In this document: one piece after another, positions 45,298 to 56,318 of the stretch
How the letters are laid out: the number at the start of each line of letters is the position of its first letter
Numbering within the stretch: the first letter of the stretch is position 1
NCBI GenBank assembly: GCA_001599595.1
Contig: BCHH01000001.1
Coordinates: forward strand, 4,059,068-4,123,067
Direction: 5' to 3'
Length of the DNA: 64,000 bases
Source of the DNA: Beverwykella pulmonaria
Lineage: Eukaryota > Ascomycota > Dothideomycetes > Pleosporales > Melanommataceae
Program-made: the position numbers and the translations under genes
Notes under the pieces: generated by a model
Database searches by the model: none
The model's input: the letters and a program-made list of their open reading frames with translations, nothing else
Told to the model about the DNA's origin: nothing

Positions 45298-45332
45298 TGG
45301 CATCGCGTGGCATCGCGTGGCATCGCGTGGCG
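45298..45332 (+). repeat. 10-bp tandem repeat (TGGCATCGCG)
   Basis: Three perfect copies plus a partial fourth, just downstream of the point where the membrane gene breaks off. Confidence 0.92.
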
Positions 45333-45351
45333 CGCACACGTCGTCCGACGT

Positions 45352-45461
45352 GGTTGAGCTGAGCATGTGTCACTATCGCATCTGATGCGTGTTTCCTGTG
45401 ATGCATGGTTGAGCTGAGCGCCTACCACCGTCGCATCTGATGCGTGTTTCTGTGATGTGTG
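45352..45461 (+). repeat. 55-bp minisatellite, two copies
   Basis: Units start at 45352 and 45407 with GGTTGAGCTGAGC and both contain CGCATCTGATGCGTGTTTC. The GCATCTGATGC core is itself palindromic. The second unit differs by a few substitutions and one deletion. Confidence 0.85.
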
Positions 45462-45744
45462 GTCGAGATGGCGAGCAGTACAGTCACATATGAAGACATG
45501 AATATTCACTTAGAGGAGAATAATAATTTACTTACAGGACCACAGCTATGAGAATTATCTAGCTTGGTTTGAAACTAGCTTCTTTGGGGTCATCAAGACA
45601 ATACCGTCCTTACTTCCACACTTTCGCCACAAAGATCTGGAACTGTTGTATTTATCAGGTTTCAAGGGAGCCTAGCGGTGTGTCGGGAGCTGACCCTGTA
45701 AATTACGTTTTTCTGTTGCATGAAGTTATAGCTGACCATACATC

Positions 45745-45850
45745 AGTATTGCGGCACTAAGTTTGCTCTTGAAGGTTGGAACGATTACCTGAAACAGGAG
45801 ATTGCGTATCTAAACATTAAAGGCATTATCTTTGAACTTGGCTAGCGCTA
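45745..45850 (+). pseudogene. short-chain dehydrogenase fragment
   Basis: The plus frame reads YCGTKFALEGWNDYLKQEIA, then YLNIKGIIFELG and a stop. The first part corresponds to the YxxxK active-site helix of classical short-chain dehydrogenases/reductases (Tyr and Lys spaced as usual) and the second to the strand that normally continues PGxxRT. Only about 35 codons are recognisable and flanks are out of frame. It is another decayed biosynthetic-type enzyme in the island. Confidence 0.55.
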
Positions 45851-46673
45851 TCGGTGCGTCTTCCATGCGAATTCTTAGTTTTTCTATACAAATTCATGTG
45901 AGGGGCTGAAATTTGGGAAGTGTCAAACACGTAGCTAAACGACAAAAGACTGGGCTTGATGAGACCTCAAGTGGGGCTTTCAAGCAAAGTTGAAAGTCGA
46001 GTCAGATTGTGGAGCGAGGGGAAGAACAATAGTTTCATCGACCCCAGCCCAGCCCGCTTAGAAGAAGAATGACTCGAGGTGTTCGTGGGGGGCATGACTC
46101 CAAATTCGGATCTGAAAAGCGAAGAAGCCTGGTCTTCGGTTATATAGCGTGAGGAATCACCAATGCCCAGGTGTTGAAAAGGGAGGCGAGGATGACAATA
46201 AAAATGAGTAAGTGGAAGGAAATGTGGAGGCATATTACCATCATAGCTTTGATTAGTCGAACGCTGAAGAGTATCGTTCAAGACATGCGATGAGATGTCA
46301 CAAGGTCATAAATCTTATGGGATTATAGATACCGCATTTACACTGCTCGGACGTTGATTGGACTGTGAAAATCTGTCTCCAACTTAACAGAGTATCGGAT
46401 TGCGGTATTATTGTGAACGTCAACCCCTGCCTGGGATATTGACATATCAAAATAAGTCACTGTCTACAACTCAATTCATGGAGAAAGAAATCTTGAACAA
46501 TGGTTGCTATGCATTATTGCTGCCCCTCAATGGACTTTTGGTATCATCGTAAAGATCACATCACAAGGATTGTAAGAACGTCATCCCAACATTATGTCCC
46601 TTTTCCTTCCCAAAACCCCCAAAACGCCGTCATAAAGCAACGTCCACAAAAGAACAGCGGCAACATAAAAAAC

Positions 46674-48742
46674 TTACACCCACTCCGCTTGGCTCATCAA
46701 TTCATCCTCCGACCCAAGGAAGCCCCTTCTTCTCCTCCTCGCCGTCGTCGCAGTAATCACCGCCGTCTTCCCCTTAAGATCCGACACGCACTGGATATTC
46801 GTCGGCTTTTTCACGCTCCTTGAATTATACTGCCACTTCCCCGGCGCACCTGCACTGCCCATGTTTATCGTTGTAGCGCCATTGTTAAGCAGCAGCGACA
46901 TCATCTGGTTATCACCGTTCTGAACATTGGACTCGCACGACACGGCAATTGTGCCACTCTGCGTACTCGCCCAGGTATATTGTGTGAGCTTAACCTCGTC
47001 ATTCGCCGTGGGGCTGATCTTGATGGTGGTGGTCGCGGTGCTGGATTGGCTAGGGTTGGACTTGAGGCTGACCTTGAGTTCGAAGACGAAGGAGGTTTCG
47101 GCAGCCACACGCGGGGCGACGAAGGTCGCGGCTGGTGAGGCAGCATTCTGGATGCTGACCGAGGGCGAGGCAGGTGACGTCTTGCTCCAAGCGAAGACAA
47201 GGTCGCTGCTTTGGATTCCTGAAGCCGTGTTGGAGCCTGTGAGGAAGATATTAGCGCCTACGCGTTGCACGGCGGCGAACGGGGCGGCATTGGCCACGGG
47301 ATTCGGAGTAAGTGGTGCACTGGACGGGGTTGGAGTCGGGACATTAGTTGGATTGCATGTCTTGGATGGAGCTGGAGGTGCAGGACCAGGGAAGGGAGAC
47401 AGAGGTCCGTATTGTTTGCCATCGAGGAAGTCACCCTGGACTAAGCCGCGGATGTCAGAGAACGGGAATGGTACTGGTTCTGTGCCTGGCACGTTGACCT
47501 CGGGCAGGATCCATTCCGTGACGGGCTGAACGTATTGCCCAGCGAGGATGCCATCCTTGGTCGTGATGACCGGATTGTTAGCCTTGATGAGATATTCACG
47601 TGTGTATGTTGACTGAGAGACAGTATTTGCGCGAAACTCCCACTTGCATCGAGGGTCACCAGCCTTGGGTGCAGCAGTTCCAATCTGGCGATAGGTTTCT
47701 TCTCCCGTGCAGGGATCAACATCGATGGCACTGATAGTGACAGAGGCTCCATTACAACTAGAGAGGAAGCCAATGAACTGTGAACGTCTTAGCGAACGGT
47801 ATATACAGATCATGATTGACTTACACGAATGTCAGCAATTTCGACGTTAGCAGCAGTGTCGAATACACCAATTATAGCATCCTCCATTTTGATGTAGTTT
47901 GGAACTGTACTGGATGGTGTGGTTGTGACCTGTACATTGATGGCAGTTATTGACCATGCAAGGATATCTCCAGCACCTTGTTTCAGGCCAGAATACATGA
48001 TAAAATCTCCTACACGGAATGGAACCTGAGTAGTTGTTAGCTGTGTTTGACAACACCATTGGCAGAAATAGATACCATGGCGAGTGAGTCGGGGGCCTCA
48101 AAATTTGTCCCACCCGTTGGACGATTCGACTGAGGGCACTTGGGATCATCTGCGCTCCTCGGTATGCACATGGGGAATCCGGTGAATGAGGTGATACTGG
48201 GGTTCGCGGTGTCGGCCGTGAAGAGCGGTGCAGCAGTGGTTTGTTTGCCAAACACGCCAACTGGGTCATTGATGCGGACAGTTGGTCCGCCACGGATTTT
48301 GAGGGAACCATCAACAATGTTGACGTCCTCGACGTAACCCTGGCTGCCTTCGACGAAGAACTCAGCACTGAGTCCGATTTGTGCTGCAATCGCTTGGCCA
48401 TTGACCATGTTGCCAGTTACGCTGACCTCATAGCCACCCGCTCCAGCGCCACACATGTCTGGGAATGGAACCCAAGCTGCGGGAAACTGTGCGATAAGGT
48501 TCTCCGGAACTTGAATAATGAATCCATTGACAGAGATAGAGCCACCAGAGTTGTACTTCCCGGCGGTAGTGACGGTGCATCTATGAGCAAGTTAAGTAGT
48601 GTTCATGGATCAAGATGATATGGAAGCCATACCCATCGAGCGCACCGTCGACTGCAAAGGGAATGATAGCTGGTATCGGAGTCCCCGCAAAACTTACGGA
48701 GGCCAGCGAAAGCAGTGACGCAAGACGTGAGAACCGAGGCAT
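46674..48742 (-). CDS. predicted secreted protein with C-terminal Ig-like region
   Basis: ATG 48742 begins MPRFSRLASLLSLASVSFAG, a clear signal peptide. Introns are 48581-48632, 48026-48075 and 47778-47824; the spliced product is 639 aa. The mature N-terminal half is Gly/Val-rich and probably beta-structured (CTVTTAGKYNSGGSISVNGF, a Cys-containing region near CIPRSADDPKCPQSN). A Pro-rich linker (PGPAPPAPSKTCNPTNVPTP) joins a C-terminal module with alternating strands (VFELKVSLKSNPSQSSTATT) that looks like a PKD/Ig-type beta sandwich. The tail has a basic RRRRR run before SEDELMSQAEWV. I do not know a named family. No GPI signal or transmembrane segment is seen, so extracellular or wall-associated location is inferred. 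Confidence 0.8.
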
Positions 48743-50764
48743 ATCGAAGACTTCGTTTGAGAGGAAGTGACGAAAGATTGATGGATTAAAAGTAGAGAAA
48801 GAAGGGCGAGGGCTATATATTTACATTCCTGAGCTTGCCGTTTCCCAGTCTAGTCTCGAAGCACGCTTCTTTGGTCTTGGAACTTCGTATCACCAAGGAT
48901 GGTAGCTGAAGTGTGGTCCCCCCGACTTAGGCTTCCAGGACCTAGAAGCATCCTTTTCGGGGTACAAAGCACTTCTCAAGCCTAATGGATCCTTCGAGTT
49001 TGGAGGCTCGGGCAGGGTCTTACAGGGGCATGGTTGACCACCAAGCCAGCAACATGGAGTAGGCCCCGCCATCAATATTTCCAAGACCTTGGATGAAAAG
49101 GAAGATGCCGGAAAAGGGAAGTGTACGGACAATTCTTACCATTGCTAGCTGAGCCGCAATTGGTATCATGCAATGTTTTACTCATCGCAAAGGGAAAGCG
49201 CTTTTATTAGTTAGTAGTCTTTGGGAACAAGATTTAGTTACCAAGCGTTGACTATGGTCAACAGAGGCATTTGGTCATTTATTTTTCACTTGCGACATGT
49301 TAAGGTAGCAGTACAGTAGTTTTGCGCTTGGCAAGAAAAGGTTTGCTTCTGAAGCACCCGGTGGAATTAAGCTCCTCGCAACGGGAGCTTGAAAGATAAC
49401 AAGCAGCACTGAGGAGAATTTGGAGTTCGATGGCCCTGGCCGAGACGCTAGGGATCCATGTGGACGATAGATACTTGGCGGTCGGGCGGGGCTGATGTGC
49501 ATTAGGGAAGAAATCGTATACTAGTGTTCACACTAGAACTGTGCCAATACTGTGGACCAACTCCCGTAACTCGAACAATCTGCGGCAGCACGAATCTCGT
49601 TCAGCGACTGCATTGAAAATCTGGTGGACAAAGAATGTAGATAAAGGAGAACTGGAGAATCGCGGACAGTCCCGCCAAAGGAATGCGGGACTACCCGATA
49701 TCAACATGGTATGGGAAGGAATGCAGCCACGCGAAGGAAGTAGCAGACAACAACAAGCGGCTCTGAGAGGACCACCAAAAGCTCACCGACCATGCTATGC
49801 TGTATAACGAAGCTCGGCATCTGCAAGCTAGCCATTGGAGATGTCGGAACATGCAGGAAACCTATTTTTATGCAGCTGTTCGATGCATGGCCCCCAAAAC
49901 GATCTCTCGGTAACGAATTGCAGGCACGTGCCTTTGCTAGAGACTACCTGGAAAGGTAAGAGAGAAGGAAGGAAAACGAGCAGGAAACGAATCATGTCGT
50001 TGCATGCTGCAAGGTTGACGGGAAGGCAAGGGGAAGGGACTATCGTGGCTGATCTAGCGCTGGGTCCAGCTACGTGAATTTCTAGGGAGATGCTTGCCGG
50101 ACAAGACCATTTCTTTTGTCGCCGAAGGTAGCAGGAAGCCCCGTTCACTTTTACGGCGAGCCCGTGTCGTTGGAGATAGAGGATCAAAACATCCGAGGTG
50201 TTGAAAGAGAACCGAGACAGCAGAATCGGGGGCTTTGAGAACGCGGCATCAGATGCAGCGACGGACCGGGAGAGACCTCTTGGCATTTAACTCGATTTGG
50301 CATGGTCGCTCCTTGCCCCACTTCCCACTTCAACACGGCAAACCACATGATGCGGATTCCGCCTTTTGAGTTAGATCACTACTTCTTGTCGCAAAATGTT
50401 CTAAATCGAATTCACAATTGAGACCCAGCTGTCTCCACTTTGACCTCCACTATTAGCATGGGAATACGAGAAGGCTGTAGTAGAAAGGGCCGAGATTTCA
50501 ACTATCTCCGTTCCCAAGCCTGGGCAAGACTTCATGCTCTTCCATTGCTAGAGCAGAGACTAACTGTGCGCTTCGACGCCTCCAAAAGTCCATATGCAAT
50601 GAAGCGAAGATAGTCGGTACTGGTTCACTTGCCCTGCTGATGGAGCCACATGCACAAGACGACCAGATCTACGGGTCTGGGAATATATTGAACCTGTCAG
50701 ACATTCAGTCACCCTTTCGCAAAGGTTCATTAATCTCCTTCTGGTGCAGTCTTCGAATATATTC
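48743..50764. other. 2-kb gene-poor gap
   Basis: It includes the promoter of the secreted-protein gene and the 3' end of the acetyltransferase gene. Short frames on both strands (e.g. 49828-50286 minus) show no family resemblance. No repeat or RNA gene was recognised. Confidence 0.4.
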
Positions 50765-51559
50765 TCATGTCCGACTTCTGACTTTAGCATTCACATCTCT
50801 TGTATTTTCCAGCCATTTCCCCTTCAGATGCCCAGGCTCCCATACCATCGAGCAACCAGCAAGCTCTTCAATGATTTCTGAATCACAAACGATCTTGAAG
50901 CCTGACTTGAGATAGAGCGCACGTCCAGCCACGCTCGATTCCAAAGTCAACGGCACACTCTCCTCAGCAGCCAGCTTCTGGCCATGTTCAATCAGCATAC
51001 GCCCAATGCCGCGACGCTGATGGTTTACCGAGACCGCAAGTATTGCCAGGTGCCAACGGGGATCCAGCGTCTTGTAGAAATGATAATGTGTCGCGTTGAA
51101 GTACTGTTTCAGGCGTGCTTGATCTGTCACCCGGTTTAGAACTTTGGTTTCGTAGGACAGCTCCCATGACAGTAGGCGTCGTTCGAACTCTAGCACCTTT
51201 CTTAGCAGGCGTTGAGTGACGTTTGAGCCGCTCCAACGCCACTTACTGTTGAAGAACGAGTCGGTCTGCCACTTCCTTCCAAGCTCATCGTCTCCACTCC
51301 TCACGTAAAATGCGTAGCCTGTAACTTCAGGCTTACCACTCCAATCCGGGTCTGTTGCGTCCGTCACAGCGACGAAGCCGTGTTGGCCTACACTGACAAG
51401 TCGATTTCGTAAGAGAATGTGCTGTGTTCTCGGGAGGTCATCGGGGTGTTCATCTTGTCTCGGATGTAGCCATGCAAATAGCTCGTCCTTAGCAAAGGCC
51501 TCACTAGTGATGGCGAAAACTTCTGGAAGGTCGTCGCGGGTCAACTGGCGTATGAACAT
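50765..51559 (-). CDS. GNAT-family N-acetyltransferase
   Basis: A single exon of 264 aa from ATG 51559 (MFIRQLTRDDLPEVFAITSE). It has the GCN5-related fold: an N-terminal strand-helix with EAFAKDELFAWLHP, a variable middle (GYAFYVRSGDDE), and acetyl-CoA motif A at about residues 170-195, LAILAVSVNHQRRGIGRML, whose RRGIGR is the pyrophosphate-binding Q/RxxGxG/A signature. Motif B follows as LTLESSVAGRALYLKSGFKI. This layout is that of the many small cytosolic GNATs of filamentous fungi; the acceptor substrate is unknown. It diverges from the RBR gene over 599 bp. Confidence 0.88.
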   Translation of the reverse strand: MFIRQLTRDDLPEVFAITSEAFAKDELFAWLHPRQDEHPDDLPRTQHILLRNRLVSVGQHGFVAVTDATDPDWSGKPEVTGYAFYVRSGDDELGRKWQTDSFFNSKWRWSGSNVTQRLLRKVLEFERRLLSWELSYETKVLNRVTDQARLKQYFNATHYHFYKTLDPRWHLAILAVSVNHQRRGIGRMLIEHGQKLAAEESVPLTLESSVAGRALYLKSGFKIVCDSEIIEELAGCSMVWEPGHLKGKWLENTRDVNAKVRSRT

Positions 51560-52158
51560 GATGATGTGCGATTTATGTCGAATGTCAGAAGGGTTCTAGG
51601 GACTGGATGCGTTGCCTGAGCAAAAGCTATCCATATATGCGGCCTGTTTTCACGTCCGAGGAGAATAACAGGGAGCGTCTAGAAGAATCTTTGGGAGGTC
51701 GTAAAAGGTGTCCTGGTAGGTAGAGTAGGGTTTAATAGAGCAGATTTGATTCTCTTACATGGCGTTGTAGTCGTGATGAGTCATTGCAAGGACAAGGCAC
51801 GCAAAAGATGGGCAGATAACGCATATATGACACTGTTGGGAGGCTAGAAGAGATTAGGAAAGCGCAAGCCGAACTTTCTGCGATGCTAAGCATGATTATC
51901 GAGATGTTTTCTGTCATTTGATGATGTCGCAGAGGTTGCAGGAGAAGGCTGAAAGTCCGCCTGTGTGGCATTGGACATTCCTGGCGTTGCACAGCAGCGA
52001 CAAGGCATGGCTGCCTATAAACCCCTCAGTTGAGACCCTTCTTGTGCTCTGCTATTCAATCTGAAGTGATTGAGAAAGACGACTGCAAAGTGAGTGCAAC
52101 CTCTTGCGAATCGTCCATGATTGAATCGAGCTTGAAAAGACTCTAATCTAGAAGAAGC
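51560..52158. promoter_or_regulatory. divergent intergenic region, GNAT / RBR ligase
   Basis: 599 bp between two divergent ATGs, so it must hold both promoters. A TATAAA-like TATAAACCCC occurs near 52016, about 140 bp upstream of the RBR start. Nothing else stands out. Confidence 0.4.
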
Positions 52159-54777
52159 ATGGTGATTTTTCGACCCCTGCAATCTCCTTCCGACTCATCC
52201 CATCCGTCGCCAACTCCAACATTACGCGCTGATGTTGAATCCTTCACGCCTACCAACTTTACACCGACGGATCTCACTCCTGCGAGTGTACAGCCAAGGC
52301 CGCCATGCACCTTCTTTCTAAAGGGCACATGCCGACGGGGCGTTTTCTGCAGGTACGAGCATAACATTGCATCAGATGTTCGAGCCCCTGTCGTAGACCG
52401 TCAAGACACAAGATCGAACACCCTATGTACCTTCTTCCAAAGGGGCGCATGTACGAAGGGAGGTACATGCCCATTCAGCCATGATTTAGGTGCCGCAAAA
52501 CCCCCGACGAACGCGTGCACCGTAGAAGACACCTCAAAGCTCGCGGCTTCTACCTGCGTCCCTGGTCTTGATAAATCGGTCTGGGCGGATGGAAATAGCC
52601 CTCTTTCAGGGCTTCCAAACAGCACAAATGCGAATTCAAGGATCTTAGGAGGAGCTACGGTAGTTTTCGACGAGGGGGCCATCGTGTCCACTGTCTCCCT
52701 CTCATCGGATTTTTCCGCTGTAACTATGAGTAATCTGCCTCAGGATGTATCCGTGCAAGACATCTTGGATTTCCTGGCTAGTCATGGCTTTCTAGATATG
52801 TCTCCCGAATTTGTCGTCCTCACTCGAATCCCACAAACGTCTCATCAGCTAGCCCATATTAGAGTCCCGGATACAAATTTTGCTACCCATCTTTTCAAAC
52901 GCACTGGTCCATCGGTCGACTTTATTGGGTCGACTGTCGCAATCAACGTCGTACTAGTGGGAGGCGAATCTGAGGCTGGCACCAACCGTCTCCAACTTGC
53001 TAGCGTTGCTTGCACGTGGTACAATCCTTCAAAGGTGGCCTACCTACAGTATGCGAGAGACGACAAGGCTAGAGAGGTGTTGGCGAAAGCGAAATCGTCT
53101 CGTTTGCTTCACGGAAGGAGTCTAAATATCACATACCAACAACCGCACACGCTCCAGGTCGGCAACCTTGAAGTCGGTACGAGCAGGAGGGCACTCGAAC
53201 AGTTTCTGCCTCAGCCACCTCCACAAAAGATATCTTGGGGTAAGCTTTCCCATTCAATGTCTTCAAAGGAATTGGAAGACTACGTGAGAGCTTCCCTCAA
53301 GAAACGTGGTACCCTCCTTGACTGGGTGGTGAGCTCGCAAGCTGGCGGATCCCGCGTGAAGGCCATCGCGAAGTTCACCGACCCGGAAGCAGCTAGACTA
53401 GCTGTAAAGGAACTGAATGAGACTGCAATCGATTGCTCCTCGAATGACAAGCTGCGAGTTACACCTATTGTTTCGATTAAAATGTCAGTCTCACACCGTA
53501 TGCTGGAGGCTGTTCGGGGCGAGCTCGGTGCTCTTGCTGAGAGGTCTTGGAAGTCGGACTATGTGTCTATTAAGACCTACGAGAATCCCGGAAAGCGTTA
53601 CGCGCAGATTAGAGTGTTTGGTCAAGACAAGGATCCAGTTGCCCGAGCTAAATCATCGTTGGAGAAGCTCCTGGCCGGGCATATCGCCGTCGACCAAAAG
53701 GCACCTATATCTAGCGCTTTCTTCTTCCACGACACATCTACGGCCTTCCTTGAGCGTGTCATGGGTGCCCATGGCGTTACTATTATTCGAGATTTTCGCA
53801 AAACCGTGCTACGACTCTATGGAGGCGATGCAAACATCACAGCAGCACAGGATGCCTTGGTGGCCAAAGCGCGCGAAGTGGCCATACAGTCTCATACCAT
53901 CATACTTGATACGACTGCCTTGAGTCTAGCTCTCACTGGGGGTTTTCGCCATCTTGTCGCCTCGCTTGGGAAAGACAAAGTCAAGATGGACGTCACATCG
54001 AATCCCAAGCGGATCATCGTCAATGGATCAGAACAGCATTTGGCGCAGGCGCGAAGCCTCCTACACTCATATGCTACCCTGCCGTTAGAAGCACGGGTTG
54101 CTGCCCTTTCTATCAGTGGCGAAGAAGAAGACCTATGCCCGGTCTGCTGGACACCCGCCGAAGAACCATTCAAGACTAAGTGCGGTCATGTATATTGCAG
54201 CTCCTGTTTCTCATCGCAGTGCACCTCTGCCGGTGAAGCCGACTTTCCCATCCGCTGTCTCGGTGCCTCGGCGACATGCAACACTCCATTCCCGCTACCA
54301 GAACTGAAAGCAGCCCTAGCCTCCAACGACTACGAGAATGTGCTCAACGCTTCCTTTACCGCACACATCCGCAGCCGACCGACTGAGTTTCAATACTGCC
54401 CCACCCCGGATTGCGACCGCTTCTACCGCATTTCATCTCCAGCGGAAGCCCGCATTTTCGATTGCGACGGCTGCCTTAGCTCCATATGCACGGCATGTCA
54501 CCATGTAACTCACGATGGGCTCTCGTGCGACGCTTACAAGGCCTTTGTTCGAGCCGCCAACGACGGCGAAAAGGAGTTCAGTGAATGGAAGAAGAACAAC
54601 GATGTTCGTGACTGCCCAAAGTGTAAGACGGCTATCGAGAAGACATACGGATGTAATCATATGGAATGCAAGGCTTGCGGCACGCATATCTGCTGGGCCT
54701 GTATGAGGACGTTTGCGAGCGGCAGTGAGACGTATGTGCACATGTCAAAAAGCCATGTCGATTATTACACTCTTTGA
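52159..54777 (+). CDS. RBR-type E3 ubiquitin ligase with CCCH fingers
   Basis: A single exon of 872 aa from ATG 52159. Two CCCH zinc fingers come first: CTFFLKGTCRRGVFCRYEH (about 50-69) and CTFFQRGACTKGGTCPFSH (about 90-108), suggesting RNA binding. An RRM-like stretch follows (TMSNLPQDVSVQDILDFLAS, about 190-260). The C-terminal RING1 starts LCPVCWTPAEEPFKTKCGHV (about 658). IBR-type Cys pairs are in CPTPDC, CDGC and CTAC, and RING2 is DCPKCKTAIEKTYGCNHMEC with the candidate catalytic Cys in YGCNHM (about residue 833), followed by CGTHICWAC. RBR ligases pass ubiquitin through that Cys thioester. CCCH-plus-RBR proteins occur widely in fungi, and the substrate is unknown. No breaks are seen. 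Confidence 0.92.
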   Translation: MVIFRPLQSPSDSSHPSPTPTLRADVESFTPTNFTPTDLTPASVQPRPPCTFFLKGTCRRGVFCRYEHNIASDVRAPVVDRQDTRSNTLCTFFQRGACTKGGTCPFSHDLGAAKPPTNACTVEDTSKLAASTCVPGLDKSVWADGNSPLSGLPNSTNANSRILGGATVVFDEGAIVSTVSLSSDFSAVTMSNLPQDVSVQDILDFLASHGFLDMSPEFVVLTRIPQTSHQLAHIRVPDTNFATHLFKRTGPSVDFIGSTVAINVVLVGGESEAGTNRLQLASVACTWYNPSKVAYLQYARDDKAREVLAKAKSSRLLHGRSLNITYQQPHTLQVGNLEVGTSRRALEQFLPQPPPQKISWGKLSHSMSSKELEDYVRASLKKRGTLLDWVVSSQAGGSRVKAIAKFTDPEAARLAVKELNETAIDCSSNDKLRVTPIVSIKMSVSHRMLEAVRGELGALAERSWKSDYVSIKTYENPGKRYAQIRVFGQDKDPVARAKSSLEKLLAGHIAVDQKAPISSAFFFHDTSTAFLERVMGAHGVTIIRDFRKTVLRLYGGDANITAAQDALVAKAREVAIQSHTIILDTTALSLALTGGFRHLVASLGKDKVKMDVTSNPKRIIVNGSEQHLAQARSLLHSYATLPLEARVAALSISGEEEDLCPVCWTPAEEPFKTKCGHVYCSSCFSSQCTSAGEADFPIRCLGASATCNTPFPLPELKAALASNDYENVLNASFTAHIRSRPTEFQYCPTPDCDRFYRISSPAEARIFDCDGCLSSICTACHHVTHDGLSCDAYKAFVRAANDGEKEFSEWKKNNDVRDCPKCKTAIEKTYGCNHMECKACGTHICWACMRTFASGSETYVHMSKSHVDYYTL

Positions 54778-55008
54778 CTGTGTTCCATGGTTCTGAGAGA
54801 TTTGGTACATATTCGTTTTTAATCATATCCTAGTTAGTCTTCATTACTCAAATACCGCCACAGCACCCCCTGACCAGGCCATACCATATCCTTCAAACAA
54901 TTGTGATGTTGAATATGAGGAGATTCGCTGGTTTGATGAATTGCTACAGCAGTGGTCACATACTCAGGAAAATCTTCAACAACGCACGTATTTATGTTCG
55001 GGCAAGAT

Positions 55009-56318
55009 TCATTCGAGTTTCAGCCGACTTATCGTCCCGCTCACCACCTCTGCAGTTCTCTGCGGACTTGCAGCTTCGCTACTCGCACTGTCCGCCGGCT
55101 GCGATAGGACTCGCTTGTCGGGTCCTGTGATCGTTTGGCCCTTAGCCTGTGCGAATCCAGCGGAGCGGGCGTGCGCAGGGTTCGCTGAGTAGAACTCATC
55201 AATGATAGGGTGAATCATGACGGTCTGCTTGTAAATAGTAAGGGAGGAATTGGTCGGTACAGTGACCCAGCTGTCTAATCAAAGAGTGAGCAAGGTTGAT
55301 TGGGATCGGTGATAAGAGGTAGGGGAGGCTGGATTTTACCTCGTTCGAACGTCAGGGGTTCGCTGGCCACGAGAACAATATTGGAGCCCTTGTCTCTCCT
55401 CTCCATAACATAATCCTTCGGTCCCGGTTCCGCTGAGAGACCTCCGGCCTTCTGACCGTTCCGAGACTCCTTCCAGCTCGTGCCGCTTGAGAAGAATAGG
55501 CTGGCAGCCTCATCCGTTCTCGAGCTCACATATCTCGTGCAGACCACGCTGTCGCCGTCTGTGACTGCAAAATTCAATAGACTCCTGCTATCCTCACTTC
55601 CTACCCCCTCCTCGCCCACCACTTCTTTGATGAAGCCGTTGATACGCTCAATGGTCTTGAGGAGAGCTTTCCGTAGTACCGTGTGGCCGAACCCACCTTT
55701 CCCGGGCTCGTCATCCGGGTGGTGTCCCGCCTTGTCTAGACAATCCAGGAACAACGCGAAAGCCCACTCTGAGTCTGTGGAGCCTTGCACAGATGTGAAC
55801 CATTGCTCGTTCAGACTCAGCGCCAACCGCCGCTTGATCTGCTTGAAGCAGCCGATTCCTCCGTTGTGCATGAACATCAGGCTCTTGTATGTAAATGGGT
55901 GGCAGTTCGAATCTGAGAGGTTTCCCTCTGTCGTGGCGCGGACGTGGGCGAAGAGGAGGGAGGAGGTGGTCTTCGATGCTATGCGGGACAGGTTGATGCA
56001 GTTCCAGGCGGGGATCGTGGAGGTGAAGACGCAGGGCTCAGGCCCGAGCGAAGGGGAGGTGTAGTATCCAATTCCAAAACCATCTCCATTGTGGGGACGT
56101 CGTCGGTCCTGCCCCGAGTTAGAATGGATTCCCTGCAGTTTCAAATGTGTGATGACGCACTAGACGAAGGCGTGAGTCGAAGGATTGTGTGAGGATGGAA
56201 TGGCTTGGGTTCAGGATGAGCTCCGACAAGAGTATCTCGTCTTTCCCCTTGTATACCTGCTGTCGTTAGAGAAGTGACTGGAGTGAGGTTGCTGGGGACC
56301 AACCATGAATCTACACAT
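55009..56318 (-). CDS. DUG3: class II glutamine amidotransferase, Dug3-like
   Basis: Subunit of the Dug2-Dug3 glutathione-degrading complex. It starts at ATG 56318 (MCRFM): Cys2 is the N-terminal nucleophile of class II amidotransferases once Met1 is removed. Introns are 56257-56303 (donor GTTGGT, branch TCTAAC), 56109-56160 (GTGCGT) and 55275-55339 (GTAAAA..TTAG), giving 381 aa. Conserved pieces in order: GKDEILLSELILNPSHSILT, RRPHNGDGFGIGYYT, FAHVRATTEGNLSDSNCHPF, LMFMHNGGIGCFKQIKRRL, STDSEWAFALFLD, and SNIVLVASEPLTFER joined to SWVTVPTNSSLTIYKQTVMI, ending with HPIIDEFYSANP and a variable tail. The weak first donor is supported because it alone yields the family-typical MCRFMVYKGKDE. Confidence 0.9.

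Larger units (their letters stand above)
45069..46673. other. repeat-bearing gap after the truncated membrane gene
   Basis: It contains minisatellites (listed separately) and the dehydrogenase scrap. On the minus strand 45110-45210 reads like an LTR-type tail (AATAAAGCC..), but paired TG..CA ends and a target duplication could not be shown. No intact gene is present; 45970-46500 holds nothing recognisable. Confidence 0.35.

Noticed and set aside
45110..45540. Possible minus-strand LTR (TGTG..CACA ends)
   Set aside because: Candidate ends have no matching flanking duplication and only one copy is present.
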